Translations under genes and position numbers: made by a program
Shown: piece after piece, positions 43,670-56,504 of the stretch
Position numbering within the stretch: the first letter of the stretch is position 1
How the letters are laid out: every line of letters starts with the position of its first letter
NCBI GenBank assembly: GCA_964036295.1
Contig: OZ038464.1
Coordinates: forward strand, 7,860,001-7,924,000
DNA: 64,000 bases
Origin: Plumapathes pennacea
Lineage: Eukaryota; Cnidaria; Anthozoa; Antipatharia; Myriopathidae
Direction of reading: 5' to 3'
Notes under the pieces: generated by a model
What the model saw: only the letters and a program-made list of their open reading frames with translations
Told to the model about the DNA's origin: nothing
The model's database searches: none

Positions 43670-44794
43670 AAAAATACATCTTAAGAGCGAATTTTCCTAA
43701 ACAACGGGTGAAATGAGAAAAATGTGGCACATCAGTCAAAAATCGGGGTTCTTCATATTTTGTCCAGAGATAGCCTATGGTGTGCCAATTACTCTCGTAT
43801 ATTTATTTTGTTCAAACATTTTTGGAATTTCAAGAAAAAAAGTTAAAACCGCTGGTTCTCAAAATGACTAAAATGAAAGGAATTAATAGGACCACAAAAG
43901 CCTTCGCACGCGACCGCGCAACGAAATTCTGTTCTTAAATGTGTTCATCTATTGATTAAGAAGACATCCACGAGCAATTTGAGCCTATAAATAGAATTTT
44001 AGGTCAAATATTGAATATCTGGTGTTGGGGCAAAGACAGCCCAAATTTCAATGCTCGCAAATCTCAGTTCAGAGCACTTTTTCAAAAAATCATTTCTATG
44101 TCCGGTATTACTCAGATTTGCACAAACATTCGGTTGTTATATCTAGAAGTGTTGTTTTTATCAAGAATATAAAAATTAGTTTGGTACTTTTCATTGCTTG
44201 AAAGAAATAACGCGGCTAATTTTACCAAAATCACAACATCGACTTGTAAACAACGCGCAACGATCAATTCACACTTTCGAATAAACTCGAATAAATCTTC
44301 GCCTACTACCTCAAACTTGACACAAAACTCTGTAGGAGACCTTATAATAAGTTTAACTTTCAATACCACCGGTTAACGATTGATTTATGTGGTTTTTTCC
44401 TATCAAAATGCCTCTTCAACTCAGTGGTCGACAAGCGCTAACTGATCGCTTCACTTTCTTTGCCAATTTACGCCTCATTTCGCTTTATTCTGCTACAATA
44501 TAGCACAAATATGTTTCCAAGGATGTCCCTGTCGCTTTAAGAGCTCTTTCTTGTAAAAAATAAAAGAGTCATGCAGTCAAATCATACGCGCCGACGTCGC
44601 CGTGCGTTCGTTATTGGTGTCACGCAATCTTAAAACTCAGCGAGATATGTTTATTATATTTAGTTTAATATACTGATATCCCTTGTTTGACCCAAAAATA
44701 TATTAACTTTGTTTTGCCATTATCGCTAACGGGAATGAAAATGCGACATGAAACTTTATTATTTGGGTATCAAAGTGGCCAAATAATGAAAACA
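43670..44794 (-). repeat. 1.1-kb inverted repeat, left arm
   Basis: Reverse complement of 48316-49435 at high identity over about 1.1 kb, with small indels. Both arms keep an 85-codon open frame (minus 44112-44369 here) starting MVLKVKLIIRSPTEFC and differing at only two residues. The frame has no known domain. Spacer between arms: 3.5 kb of unrelated repeats. Confidence 0.88.
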
Positions 44795-44936
44795 ACAGGA
44801 ACCATAAACTAGAATGGTTATGGCCTGAGTAATCAAAACAGCACGAAGGCAAAAGTAACTCTTCTGACTTGACATTATACCGTACACGTCATTAGGAGCT
44901 GCAAGACAACGTTATAGAAAATATCCCCAAAATATC

Positions 44937-45026
44937 CCCCCCCCCCCTCCCCCCATACCCAGAAACGGATTATTATATATTTTGGTCTCCCCCCTCCCCC
45001 CTCTCTCTCTGTCTCTCTCTCTCGCA
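44937..45026. repeat. C-rich and (CT)n low-complexity tract
   Basis: C9 and C6 runs, then CTCCCCCCT and a CTCTCTCTGTCTCTCTCTCTCG tract. Confidence 0.9.
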
Positions 45027-45794
45027 ATTTCAATTTTCTCCAATACATTATTTATACTTTACACCTTTGAGACTCCACTCCGTCCCAACATAACCCACCG
45101 TCCCATAGAATTGTGTCATAAACTGTCTTGGGGAGAAGAGTGCCCTTCCATTAAATCAAAAATTCCAAAAGCGGCAACTTTTAAGTTAAAAGCCCTGTAT
45201 ATATGAAAAAAGGTTGGCCCGGGGACCCTAGCCTGGGCGCGCCAACTATTCACACATTTTTTTATTATAAATCGAAGCGAGCGTGTACAAAGTGATACAA
45301 AGTTACAGTAGTCTACTTGAAATAGTTTTAGTATGTACCGTAAGCACACCCATGCACTGCAGATAATCTTAAAGTTATATTTTCCGTTGTTCTTTCTTTT
45401 TTAATTGTACCAAAGAGAAGATATGAAGCCAGATTTGGAAACGAATTTCCTATCAGAGCAGATAACAAATTATAAAAAAAGACTTGACGCACGTACCCGA
45501 ACCAGCCGCAACAAATATACCAGTGCGGTGAAGGATTGCCCTAGAGAGCGCTTTGTTGATCCCGCGATCAGCCTTGCGCGATTTCCCCTTCTCACCATGT
45601 CTGCATAGGCCCGCTGGAACTCGGCAAAGCTGCGATCTTTTGCGCCAACCAATTCGCAAAGAATAGCGGTGTGAAGCGCAAATCGTCAATTTTGATCTAT
45701 CAGACGGCGGAGTAAATATCGACGCCCGTGCTAATATCAATTCAACTTCGGTCTCAACATCGCTTATCCCATCGCCTTTTTGTGCCCCAAAATA
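45027..45794. other. non-coding stretch
   Basis: Overlapping open frames on both strands at 45405-45740 show no domain. Confidence 0.4.
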
Positions 45795-46605
45795 TCCTTA
45801 TTGCTCGCGGGGGCCTGGGGCCCACGAGAGCTTAAAAATCGGAATTTTTATTTATTTATTTTTCCTTTTTGTGGGTCGAGGATCAGCACACGGTGATTGG
45901 TTCATATTATCACGTGCTGGGCGATGACGTAATTGACTTCGCTAAACAACTCGAGATGCCGCCAGTGAATTGCTCGTTACTTGTGTGTAAAAGTTAACTG
46001 CATCCCATCCAAACTCAACACCATTTGGCTCTGTGGAATTGCGCACGGATAAACTGGATTTTCGGGAACGATTTTGGCTCGCGTTCACCGCGGAAGCTTT
46101 GAGAATAGTCGTAAACAAATATTTGATGGTACCGCTGTCGCCGATAAATATTTAGTCCCGACGAAACTTTCTGTGGCGACAAGAAATACTTTTGGGAAGA
46201 TAACAGGGCGAAAGCAGAAACCAAAGCTACGGTGAGCTTTAGCCGTAAAACAATGACGCTTTATGCTTTACTCTGTACATGACATCTGTTGCTTCATAAA
46301 ATTCTTCTGCGTATCGTACATTGCCTGTTGAAGTGTTTCTTTCATTCGATCATGTAGCCTTTGTTTCGCAATGGTCAGTGAATACCAGAAATGAAAAATA
46401 CACCGAAATAATTCTGAGGATTGAGTTTGCAGTCACAAATGGACTGAACACACTGTGAACAAAAATGCAATAATATTGTAAACATCTCTCGTGTGACATT
46501 CCTCGCTGTCAATTTTATATTTGTTACAGAGCACGAATACTCGAAAGCCTGATAGAAAGAAACGTATTGAGTTAATAAGAGAAAACACATAAGTAGTGAA
46601 GCGAA
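45795..46605 (+). mobile_element. Helitron-like H2, first tandem copy (5' part)
   Basis: Begins TCCTTATTGCTCGCGG after A (45794), matching the H2 5' end. It runs to AAACACATAAGTAGTGAAGCG, where the sequence jumps back to H2 internal sequence (AAAGTAAACTGCATCCCAT). It lacks the 3' end. Confidence 0.7.
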
Positions 46606-47555
46606 AAAGTAAACTGCATCCCATTCAAATTCAACGCCATTTGGCTCTGTGGAATGCGCACGGATAAACTGGATTTTAGGAAAAGATTTTGGCTTGCGTT
46701 CACCGCACAAGCTTTGAGAATAGCCGTAAACAAATATTTGATGGTACCGCTGTCGCCGATAAATATTTAGTCCCGACGAAACTTTCTGTGGCGACACGAA
46801 ATACTTTTGGGAAGATAACAGGGCGAAAGCAGAAACCAAAGCTACGGTGAGCTTTAGCCGTAAAACAATGACGCTTTATGCTTTACTCTGTACATGACAT
46901 CTGTTGCCTCATAAAATTCTTCTGCGTATCGTACATTGCCTGTTGAAGTGTTTCTTTCATTCGATGATGTAGCCTTTGTTTCGCAATGGTCAGTGAATAC
47001 CAGAAATGAAAAATACACCGAAATAATTCTGAGGATTGAGTTTGCAGTCACAAATGGACTGAACACACTGTGAACAAAAGCGCAATGATATAGTAAACAT
47101 CTCTCGTGTGACATTCCTCGCTTTCAATTTTATATTTGTTACAGAGCACGAATACTCGAAAGCCTGATAGAAGAAACGTATTGAGTTAACAAAATAAAAC
47201 ACATAAGTAGTGAAGCGAAGGCTGGATTAATCGTGGCCCCTGATTAGAAATATGAGTCAAGGTCAAACTGTCATAATCGATTGTGCATAAAAAGATATGT
47301 CACGCATTCTCAAGATGCAGGGTCGCTCAACCTTTAAGAAGCAAGTGTATGAGTGTTGTAATAATAATTTTTAGTTTAATCAAGGTGTCAAAAGAGCAAG
47401 GTGTCAAAAGCCAAGTTCTCTATACCTGTGTGATATTTTTATGGTGAGAAATTGGAAGTCTCTCTTGGGAGTTCCGCTCTTGTCCCCTACTATCCATTTT
47501 ATATTCTGGTCTCGACCCAACTCACGCCGCGAGCTCACTGGCAAGGCCAGTCTAG
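46606..47555 (+). mobile_element. Helitron-like H2, second tandem copy (3' part)
   Basis: Repeats the H2 body from the GTAAACTGCATCCCATTCAA point to the 3' end. Hairpin ACTGGC/GCCAGT at 47537-47551 is followed at once by CTAG at 47552-47555, then T. With the preceding copy it forms a head-to-tail partial duplication sharing about 600 bases. The open frames inside both copies are equally decayed. Confidence 0.75.
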
Positions 47556-48315
47556 TTACAGGAAAAAAGAACTTTACCATTACAGACTCGCCTCCGCTTC
47601 TCATTTTGCCAAATCTCTTTTGAAAAACTAAAACCTTTATGTCACCGTTGCTATCTTTTCCTAACACCTAACGGCAGCTGCTTCTACAACCACTATAGGT
47701 ATTCATTTTGGTGTGTTGGGAAAAAGTAAAACAGAAATTGCCCCGCCCGACCCCGCCTTTACGAGTCCTTTCATTTTCTTTTTTTCCCCTCGGCACTGAG
47801 TAACAAGACAAGACGGCCACTGAATAGAAAGAAAAATACGGTAAATAAACTAAAATGTGAATCTCTGTTAGTGATGTAAATTTGAGAAGAGGTCTTATTA
47901 GAGCCGAGAAAAACAAAACAAAACAAAACAAAAAGAAAGAAACACAACAACAACAACAACAACAACATGAGGGTGTCTGAATGGGTGAATAAATGCAATA
48001 TTTGTATAAGTCATGCGCTTCACGAACAGATAAAACTCTCGAGAGACGGTCACATAAATAAAGATTTCTTGCCAGTTAGGTCAGTAATAAAATGTACATA
48101 TCACTTCCTTGTCAGTTTCTCATTAGATCTGTGTGCAGTTCATTAAGCCGGATCCGGTAAAATAACTCGTTTTGGTAAATAAAGTCAGCTCAGTTTAAAA
48201 TCCTGGAGCCACTAAAAGCTACTGATCTTATCATGTTCTATTTGTGTATAAAAAATATATATATTTCTTGGCTAGATATGTATTCATGTATCATTTCAAG
48301 TACAAATTCTATTGT
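47556..48315. other. non-coding stretch with a (CAA)n tract
   Basis: An ACAACAACAAC tract at 47943-47968 follows an AAAAC-rich run. No gene. Confidence 0.5.
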
Positions 48316-49435
48316 TGTTGTTGTTTTCATTATTTGGCCACTTTGATACCCAAATAATAAAGTTTCATGTCGCATTTTCATTCCCGGTAGCGATAATGAC
48401 AAAAAAAAGTTAACATATTTTTGGGTCAAACAAGGGACATCAATGTAACTAAAATATAATAAACATCTCGCTGAGTTTTAAGATTGCGTGACACCAATAA
48501 CGAACGCACGGCGACGTCGGCACGTATGTTTTGACTGCATGACTCTTTCATTTTTACAAGAAAGAGCTCTTAAAGCAACAGGGACATCCTTGGAAACATA
48601 TTTGTGCTATATTGTAGCAGAATAAAGCGAAATGAGGCGTAAATTGGCAAAGAAAGTGAAGCGATCAGTTAGCGCTTGTCGACCACTGAGTTGAAGAGGC
48701 ATTTTGATAGGAAAAAACCACATAAATCAATCGTTAACCGGTGGTATTGAAAGTTAAACTTATTATAAGGTCTCCTACAGAGTTTTGTGCCAAGTTTGAG
48801 GTAGTAGGCGAAGATTTATTCGAGTTTATTCGAAAGTGTGAATTGATCGCTGCGCGTTGTTTACAAGTCGATGTTGTGATTTTGGTAAAATTAGCCGCGT
48901 TATTTCTTTCAAGCAATGAAAAGTACCAAACTAATTTTTATATTCTTGATAAAAACAACACTTCTAGATATAACAACCGAATGTTTGTGCAAATCTGAGT
49001 AATACCAGACATAGAAATGATTTTTTGAAAAAGTGCTCTGAACTGAGATTTGCGAGCATTGAAATTTGGGCTGTCTTTGCCCCGACACCAGATATTCAAT
49101 ATTTGACCTAAAATTCTATTTAAAGGCTCACATTGCTCGTGGATATCTTCTTAATCAATAGATGAGGACATTTATGTGTAGAGTTTTGTTGCGCGGTCGC
49201 GTGCAAAGGTTTTTGTGGTCCTCCAAATCCTTCAATTTTAGCCATTTCGAGGGGTATGGCGATTTTTCAAAAATTTCACGAAATGAAAAAGTTTCCAGAA
49301 AAACTAAATATACCAGAGTAATTGGCAAACCATAGGTTATCTATTGACAAAATAAAAAGAACCCCGAATTTTGACTGATGTGCCACTCCTCACCCGGTCA
49401 GAAAAAAAAGTCGCTCTTAAAAATACCATAAATGC
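48316..49435 (+). repeat. 1.1-kb inverted repeat, right arm, next to the Polinton
   Basis: Partner of 43670-44794; the 85-codon frame is at 48741-48998. It ends about 230 bases before the first Polinton integrase coding. Polintons have long terminal inverted repeats beside the integrase gene, so this arm may be the left TIR of the Polinton, with the other arm from a different copy. That is inference. Confidence 0.85.
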
Positions 49436-49664
49436 TGTTTCAGGGAGACAAGATTAAAACATTTTCGTGTGAGTGTGCCACCCCCCTCCCTCACCCCTCT
49501 GGAATGTCATGCCTTCGGCACTTGAACCCCTCTTCCCCCTTTTTCATTATGAAATGTTGGTAAGTATACCAAATATCACTTTTCTGCAGGCTTTAGTAAT
49601 TGGCCGTAGTTTTACTGTATTTAAGCTTGATACAATGTCATCTTCTTTCATTATGTAAGTCAAG

Positions 49665-50320
49665 TGATGAAGTGTCAAACGCTTTAAAGAAAATTTACTC
49701 AAGAAAGTTAAAATGCCAAAAACTTTAATCAATGATCCAGGAAGAGAATTTATGGGATCTGTGACAACTTTGATTAATGAAAAGAAAGTAGTCATTAAAC
49801 GATCAGAAGCTGGCAATCATAGAGCACAAGCGTTCGTTGAGAGAGCAAACAAAACTTTGGGAGAAAACATATTTATAGCCAACAATATGCTGACAAAATG
49901 TTGACTGATGACAGATCGACAAAGTAGGTGAATAGATTATCAAATATCATAAAAAATATTAACAATCACGTCACTAGATTAACAGGCAAGGAGGCCATTG
50001 AGGCCTATAAAGAGAAAAATTTCAAACAAAAAGTGAAAAAATATTTAAGACCTGTTGGGTTTGACGAAAAAAGGCTCAACTCAATCGAAAAAGTAAGATA
50101 TCTTCTCTCCCCAGGAGAAGAAGAAGGAGGAAATGTAAGAAGGGCAACGGATCCCATATGGAGCACAAAAGTATTTGAATTGAAAAACACCGTAATCTCT
50201 AAAGATCAATCAGTTTTGCATTATTTAGACAATGGACCAAAAAGAGGATTCATCAGAGAAGAATTACAAATTGTGCCAGAAGACACCGAGTTACCACCAA
50301 AATTCGTCTTGAAACAATAA
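49665..50320 (+). pseudogene. Polinton integrase, C-terminal two thirds, broken
   Basis: RVE-type integrase that would insert the element. Visible are INDPGREFMGSV (second catalytic Asp), then RAQAFVERANKTLG with the catalytic Glu about 35 residues later. The C-terminal domain reads VRYLLSPGEEEGG, RRATDPIWSTKVFEL and DNGPKRGFIREELQIVPEDTE, typical of Maverick integrases. The frame is lost near 49880, and the joining segment ends in TAG (49924-49926) where Trp is usual before VNRL. The N-terminal zinc finger and first Asp are not recognisable upstream. Confidence 0.88.
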
Positions 50321-50359
50321 TCTCGTATCATTTTGATATATTCTAAATAACCTTCATTA

Positions 50360-51715
50360 CTAAGCAGCACTTGAAGTTTTATAATGATCGAGAGCTAAAG
50401 TGTCTATCCCGTTTGTTAATATGTACCTTTTTTCATTATCAGCAGAAAGCGCTATTTTATTAACTATTTGAGAGAAGAGATTATGATTGTAAGAACGTAT
50501 TCTCCCCATCTCCCTCATTTGCTTTTTTCTCGAAAATAGCACTTCTCTCATATGATCCATTCCAATCGTCTTCTTTACTACTTCCTTGTTAACTCCTTTA
50601 CATTTAATATCGTCTTTTGATGATTCAAAACCTATTCCATACAACTTTGCTCTCAAACCAGCGAACTCAGAAATCTCAACTCCGTTCGTTTCGTCTTTAA
50701 ACATTCCAAGTACTTTCTTATTTAAACCAGATGGGATACCGCTCGGATGATCATTTGAGATCTCGCTAGTGTCGAAATGTGTTTTTACATCAGGAGTAAT
50801 ATCCTTATAAAAATCAATCAATTTCGTAAGTCAAAGAATCTGTATCGGTGAAGAGAAGCCTTGCTCTACACCGTATTTTTTTCTTGATATAACCGTAGTG
50901 AAAATTGAACATGATCAGTTTACTAAGATCAAGAATGGCCATCCCAAGGTAAATTGGCTTGTTTTAATAAGTATTAGTTTACCCATGTGAACGGCCACCA
51001 AGTTTTCAATAAACACTTTCCTGCCTGGATAATACGACTTTTTGACTAATCTAGAAAAATCTTCTTCACTGGTCGTGAGTTTAATGTTTACTCGATTTCT
51101 AATATTCTCCATCGTTTTTTAGAAAAGTTCACTATTCATGAGTTTATAAAAGTTTTTCTCAAACTTCGTCTTCCCATTCATTCTCATCTTCGTATTAAAT
51201 GAGATGTAATCTCTTATGAAATCTTTTTCATCAAAGGTGATCATTCGGTGAACCTTTTTGATCTTCAAACCCATCTTTACGTAGTATTTCAATAATTCAT
51301 GATGAAACACGTATTTCTCCTTGTCATAAAAAGCAGAGACTAACTTCTCCACTTTGTTGATTTTTCTTCTCTCTGAAGCTAATGGATAATCATTATGAAT
51401 ATCGTGTAACTCTTCTGGGTATTCCAGGTCAACCTCAAGAATTGATGGTTGAATTTTCTTCAACTTCCATTCACTTTTTTGAATAATAGTGCTCATCTCA
51501 TCAACTAAATCATGCGGTGCCCACTCAAAGTTTGAATAAAGCATCTTTTTCGACATGGCTAATCCATAAAGATTATTTGCATCCAAATATTTAATAAACG
51601 TATTTTTCAACTTTTTGTCATAATTCTTCATGTATTTGTTAATTATTCGCCTTCGAATACCTCCCCGTCATCATAAACATATCATAATCTTTTAATAACT
51701 ATGGCTCGGCTCCAC
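50360..51715 (-). pseudogene. Polinton DNA polymerase B, C-terminal part
   Basis: Family B, protein-primed-type polymerase that would copy the element. Motif A is YLDANNLYGLAMS (Asp codon about 51581-51583) and motif B lies around KTKFEKNFYKLMNS. Motif C is TDTDSLTYE at 50835-50846, kept in a neighbouring frame. The C-terminus has HPSGIPSGLNKKVLGMF and NKIALSADNEKRY. A TAA at 51116-51118 breaks the chain after MNSELF, and frameshifts lie near 50975 and 50823. Sequence upstream to about 51700 still reads LLKDYDMFM. The N-terminal half is at 56505-57900, beyond a nested transposon. Confidence 0.9.
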
Positions 51716-51903
51716 TCATCTTGAAAAACGCGTCTTGAAAAATACTTTATTCTAAAACAATTTACTCTTTTCTATAACAAAATACTTTATTCTAAAAAAA
51801 CATTTTTCGCAAAACAAAACTTTCTTTTGTGGGAGGTCCCGGATGTGAACTGGAGAGCCCTCCCGTGTGGAAGGCCCCGGGTACGAGGTACACAGTGGCC
51901 AAC

Positions 51904-54900
51904 ATGGCGTACTGTTGCTCTTGTGGCACGAAATACGAAGTAGGAAACGCAAGAGTTTGCTCCGGTTGTAGTAATGAGCATGAATCTGAAAGCCCAAGCA
52001 CAAGTACGACAACAAATCACGGAGAAAAGCCTGCCAAGACACCCACACTGTCCTTCCAGGCATTCAAATCTCGCAAAGAAGCTGCGCGCGCGACTCACTT
52101 TCGCCCTCCGAAGAAAGCAAAGCGGATCGAGAAAGAAGTGACCATTCGGATTGGAGTGATGCAGTTTCTTCCTAAACGAGCATTCCTGAAGATGCAATGG
52201 GGCAAAACTCTGCCCTTGTCGGTTAGGGTGACCAGTACATATGCAGAAATCCTTGAGAAGGCATTAATCAAACGAAAGGCACACGATCGCCATTTTAGTG
52301 AAGCTGCAGAAGGAGAAGAATACCATCTACTGTATCCTGAAGGATCACAAGCGATATTCTTGCCCGGACAAGCTGCCAAATTCTTCAACCTGGAAGCGTA
52401 CAGAGAAGATTTTGATATACCATACAATAGGATAACTCTTTTCCTGTGCTCGTCCAGTGATGTTCTTCAATCCGATGGTGACGTTGACAATGACGACGCA
52501 TTTGCAGAGTTTGGTGCAGCTGGCCCTAATGATGTCGCTTTTCTAGAACTGAGTTTCAAGAGCAGACAACTCAGCTACTTCCTTGTGGATTGCAGAACAT
52601 CAGCACGGCGATGAGTCCTAGCACAAGTCACGGAGTTTTAAAAGTTGAATGCCCTACCTGCCATGTCAATTTGAGTGAGAAGGACATTGCTGTCCATGCA
52701 GACGTATGTGCAGAAAGTGAGTACAAGGTTCCTCCTTGCTGAGATTCTAGAAGACCTGCCCTCACCTGACCCTCTAGAAATTACAGAAGGCCAACCCAAT
52801 GCTGATAACTTGACAAGTGAAGTACATGTAGAAAAGTTGTCTGTTGCTGCCATCCTGAAGCCCCTTGTCGAAAATCTGCTGTCATCATTGGCCCGCATCA
52901 ATGTACGGCGTGGGCGGTTATTCCAGGATTACATGGAAAGTCGTAAACGATGTGCTTGGCAGAAAGCAGAAAAGAAGCTAAAGATTGTATTTGTTGGAGA
53001 GCCAGCTGAAGACACCGGAGGCCCAAGAAGAGAGTTTCTTACAGGTATATTTTACATATTCATGATAATCGTCATAATAATGTCTTCTGAGGCAAAATAA
53101 TGTAATGTATTTGTTCTTTGCACACATTTCATCATACATAACTGGGGATTTTTAAATTCTACTTCCATTCCCCATAGAGGTGCCGAAAGAAATATAATCA
53201 AGTCTGCTGGCTTCTGGGGTGCCATTGTCAAGCACAACTGCACTGGCAGAAAAAGAGTTTGTTTTTGCTGGGAATTTGATGGCCACTTCTCTTCTCCAAG
53301 AAGGTCCAGCTCCACGTTTGTTGACCGAGTGGGTGTATGACTACATGGCATTTGGTTTGCATGAAAATCTCAGTCTTTCTTTTGATGACCTGCCTTCTTT
53401 GGAGATGAAAGGCTTTGTAACAAAGGTATAGTAAACACAGTAATCTGGCAATTTCAGGTGCCTTGGATGTTGCAAATACAGTCAAACCTCTCTAATACAA
53501 ACACCAAAGGGTCAGAAGTAATGTCCATATATGAGGTGTCTGTATTATAGAGGTGTCCGTAAAGAGAGGTTTACTGTAATCTTATGATTGAGAAGTAATG
53601 AACTTTCTCCTTGATTAATAATTACAGGCAACTGGCCTCTGAGTCCCTACATAGGGGCAATTATTCAATCATTAGCAATGAATAATATTGAGGAAAGATA
53701 TTTCCTATTAGTAGTTTAATAAAAAATTGAACTTGCACTTCATTGATGTTTGGTCTGTGCATCATATATACAAATACTTCAGTTAAAACATATTTCCTTT
53801 TTTTTAGCTATCTCAGTGCTCGACCAATGAACAAGTACAAGAAGTCCTGTGTTCAGATGAAGGAACCGGAGTCCTAGAAAGTCTTAGCTTCAGAGGTGTT
53901 CCCCATAAAAGCAACATACAGACAAGAGACAAAATAATGAGGTACTGTTGCTATTCAGGATCAAGGCAGGCAAACACTGGGAAAATGTGATGGTCAAAAG
54001 TTAAGCAAACCAAAGCCTTTGCTGTAACAGAGTTACTGAAATTTATTACTATCACAACTTTATAAGAATTGGTTAATCCTTCAAATATTTACTAACAGGA
54101 TTTTAAAAATGAGGAGCAATAAAAAAAAGGGTGAAAAATAAAACCTTAAATTAAGGACCATTGTTCTTTCTTGTGCAGGTCCATTCTAATCAAGGACATT
54201 GTACAAGAAAGGTTGCCAATGATTTCTCAACTGATGCAAGGGCTTGAAGTATGTGGTACTTCAAGCCATCAAGACCTACCCACACAAATTGAAATCTCTC
54301 TTTTGTTTGGGCCACCTAAAGGAGGGGCGTGATGAAGACACATTCCTTAGCATCTTAAAAGTGAACTACAGTCAAGAACAACAGAAGAGGATGCAAGAAA
54401 CTGACACATATAAGTGCTTTGCTGACTATGTTGCAACCTTGCACAATAAAGGTAATTTATATACTACTAACTGGATGGCCTGATTGTAGCCATGCTTACA
54501 AATATTTTGCAGTAGGTATGGCTTTCTTAGCATGTGTTATTATATGATGTCTGTCAAAGAATGTCATGCTGGCTAGCCTTTATCGGAATCTGTAGTTGCA
54601 TCCCCCCTTCCTCTAAAACAATTGACAAACCGACTCAATATTGCAAATAACATACTTCAAATATTAAATGTTAAAGCATTGTAGAAAGAAAGCATGAGAA
54701 ACTTTATTGTTCTCTAACAGGGAGTGTTAATGCCTATGGCATCTTTACTTTGTTTTCCTTTAGGAATAGCTGGAACTCAACTGGAAGATCTGTTGCAGTT
54801 CATGACTGAAACATCTGAAATACCAGCTCTTGGCTTTGGTCAAGAGCTCCAACTTTCATTTGTTCATGGTTGTGATGCAAAGTGTAAGTGTTTTCCAACA

Positions 54901-55017
54901 GCTTCCATATGTGACCTCCTCCTAAGAATTCCAGTCCACCTTACAACATTGGATGATATGAAGGATTCCTTTTTTCTGCACTTAAAGATGGAGTTGCATT
55001 TGGATCTATTTAGCTAG
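51904..55017 (+). pseudogene. HECT-type E3 ubiquitin ligase-like gene of the nested transposon
   Basis: Predicted to transfer ubiquitin through a HECT cysteine. The first exon starts at 51904 (MAYCCSCGTKYEVGNARVCSGC, a zinc ribbon). A second zinc motif, VECPTCHVNLSEKD then H-x3-C, lies in another frame near 52640-52716 and resembles UBZ fingers. The HECT N-lobe starts near 52900 (FVGEPAEDTGGPRREFLT, to 53044) and continues at 53190-53425, 53809-53941, 54179-54451 and 54764-55017, mostly with good splice sites and matching phases. The C-lobe has TSEIPALGF and PTASICDLLLRIP with the expected catalytic Cys. Frame changes near 52600, 52735 and 54240 suggest it is decayed. G2E3-like HECT genes of this kind are common in animal DNA transposons. 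Confidence 0.75.
53477..53578. mobile_element. 102-bp Tc1/mariner (pogo-like) MITE in HECT intron
   Basis: TACAGTCAAACCTCTCTAAT at left is inverted as AAAGAGAGGTTTACTGTA at right, with TA borders and an inner ACACC/GGTGT pair. Confidence 0.88.
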
Positions 55018-55471
55018 GGTAATTATTTAGGGCCATTCCTTATTTTTTAGTAGCCCATATTATAGGGAGAAACCCCACCGTCAAGTTCCTGATGACTCTT
55101 TAGTCTTCCTAGACATCTTTCTACATACAAGTGATATGTAATAATTACAATAATTATTGTTCTTAACAGTTTCCTTGCAACATGGTTTTAGCATACTGTT
55201 GCAGAAGTCTGCTCCTAGTAAGACAATATACAACACATGTATGAAGACTTACAAATCAACCTTGTGCAGATTGTTGAAGTGTATTGTAAAGCTGAAGCGC
55301 TTCCCTCCAGGATGTGGGTAACTGTAGGTCACTATTCTGAAATACATATTCAAAATACTCCTGGAATTCATTGGTGTCTTCATTTGTGTGGCACTCACCT
55401 ACAACATGCTCACACTGTTGCTGTGACACTGGCTCAATACCATCTTCAACCCCATAACACTCAGGAATATA

Positions 55472-56400
55472 TTATAGTTCATCTGGTCTTCCAGAAATGG
55501 TATCAAATCTAGAACGACGGATGTAATGGGTGTTCCAGTGAATCCTCACTTTGTCAAGATCTCGCTGCAAAATTCCAGCCAAGGAAAACCAGAGACATTC
55601 GTCTTGAAGTTCATTTCCGGGAGTGTAGACTTGCCTCTCAATTAAATCTTTGAAAAAATTGTTCCACCAAGTCGATCTGCTTCTGCGGAAGAATGACCAC
55701 CACCCCTCTATACGTTGATTATGTGGCAATGGGCCATACACGTGGGCTGTTTTATCATTACGAAAGTAGCACTGCAAAGCAGACGTAATTCCATTCTCAG
55801 TTCCACAGTCACTCCTCACTTTTCTGGGGCAGCCTCCAAACTTGTTGACTGCTTCAAGGAAGAACTGGGCAACAACACGGGGGTCATTATTCGTTCGCGA
55901 TACTTTCAGCCACAAGATTTTTCTGCTCAAGCCGTACGGCTTCAACTTATCGTAGCCATCAATATGCCAGCAAAAACTGGGTCCACTGGAAACGTACCTC
56001 CTCCTGGTAAATCGCCTGGAACTTCTCGAATTGCAACCTTCCGGATCCATTTCCTTCAACAAACGTTCGACAACGTGCCTTGGAACAAATATGCCTTCCA
56101 GTCGCAATGTGTGCCCACATACTGCGGTACCCACTCATACATCCCGCGCCATTCAGTTCTTCGCTTATTCTTCTTCTTACCAGCTCTTCTTCTACGTTCC
56201 CTGATCTCCTACACAATCCATACGACTTCAATTTTGTTTTCAGAGTTCTCAGACACATGTTCATGTCATGGAACTTCGCCAGCAGTACGACGATTTTCTC
56301 ATATTCGAAGCCTCTTTCGAAATAATGTGTGAGAATTACCTCTTCGCGATCGAGTTCTGTCCCACACTGTGGACAGAAGGAGAAGTCTAGCTCTATTGTA
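55472..56400 (-). pseudogene. integrase-like DDE transposase of the nested transposon
   Basis: Would cut and paste the element. The N-terminal part has CPQCGTELDREEV (zinc-like pair), then an HTH-like stretch (MNMCLRTLKTKLKSYGLCRR) and YRSMWAH. After a frameshift near 56130 the core continues: VERLLKEMDPEG, FCWHIDGYDKLKPYG (first Asp), VRSDCGTENGI (second Asp) and QRIEGWWSFFRRSRS (Glu), then ECLWFSLAGILQRDLD and WNTHYIRRSR. Between KPYG and LSRKILWL about ten residues usual in relatives are missing, so the core is damaged. This rve-like family is widespread in fish and invertebrates. Confidence 0.85.
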
Positions 56401-56504
56401 ATTTGTAAGTTGAAAGCAATTTGTTTTGAAAAAAGTATTTTGTTTTGAAAGAAATTTTTTTTTGAAAAAAAAAAAAGAATTTTGTTTTGCACTTGTGGGC
56501 CACC

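Noticed and set aside
44112..44369. 85-codon frame kept in both inverted arms, as a possible gene
   Set aside because: Its conservation follows from high DNA identity of the arms; the sequence alone does not show selection on the protein.
46375..46839. 154-codon minus-strand frame, partly repeated at 46990-47202 and 23228-23437
   Set aside because: The similarity is explained by copies of Helitron H2; the frame is broken differently in each copy and runs antisense to the element in this copy.
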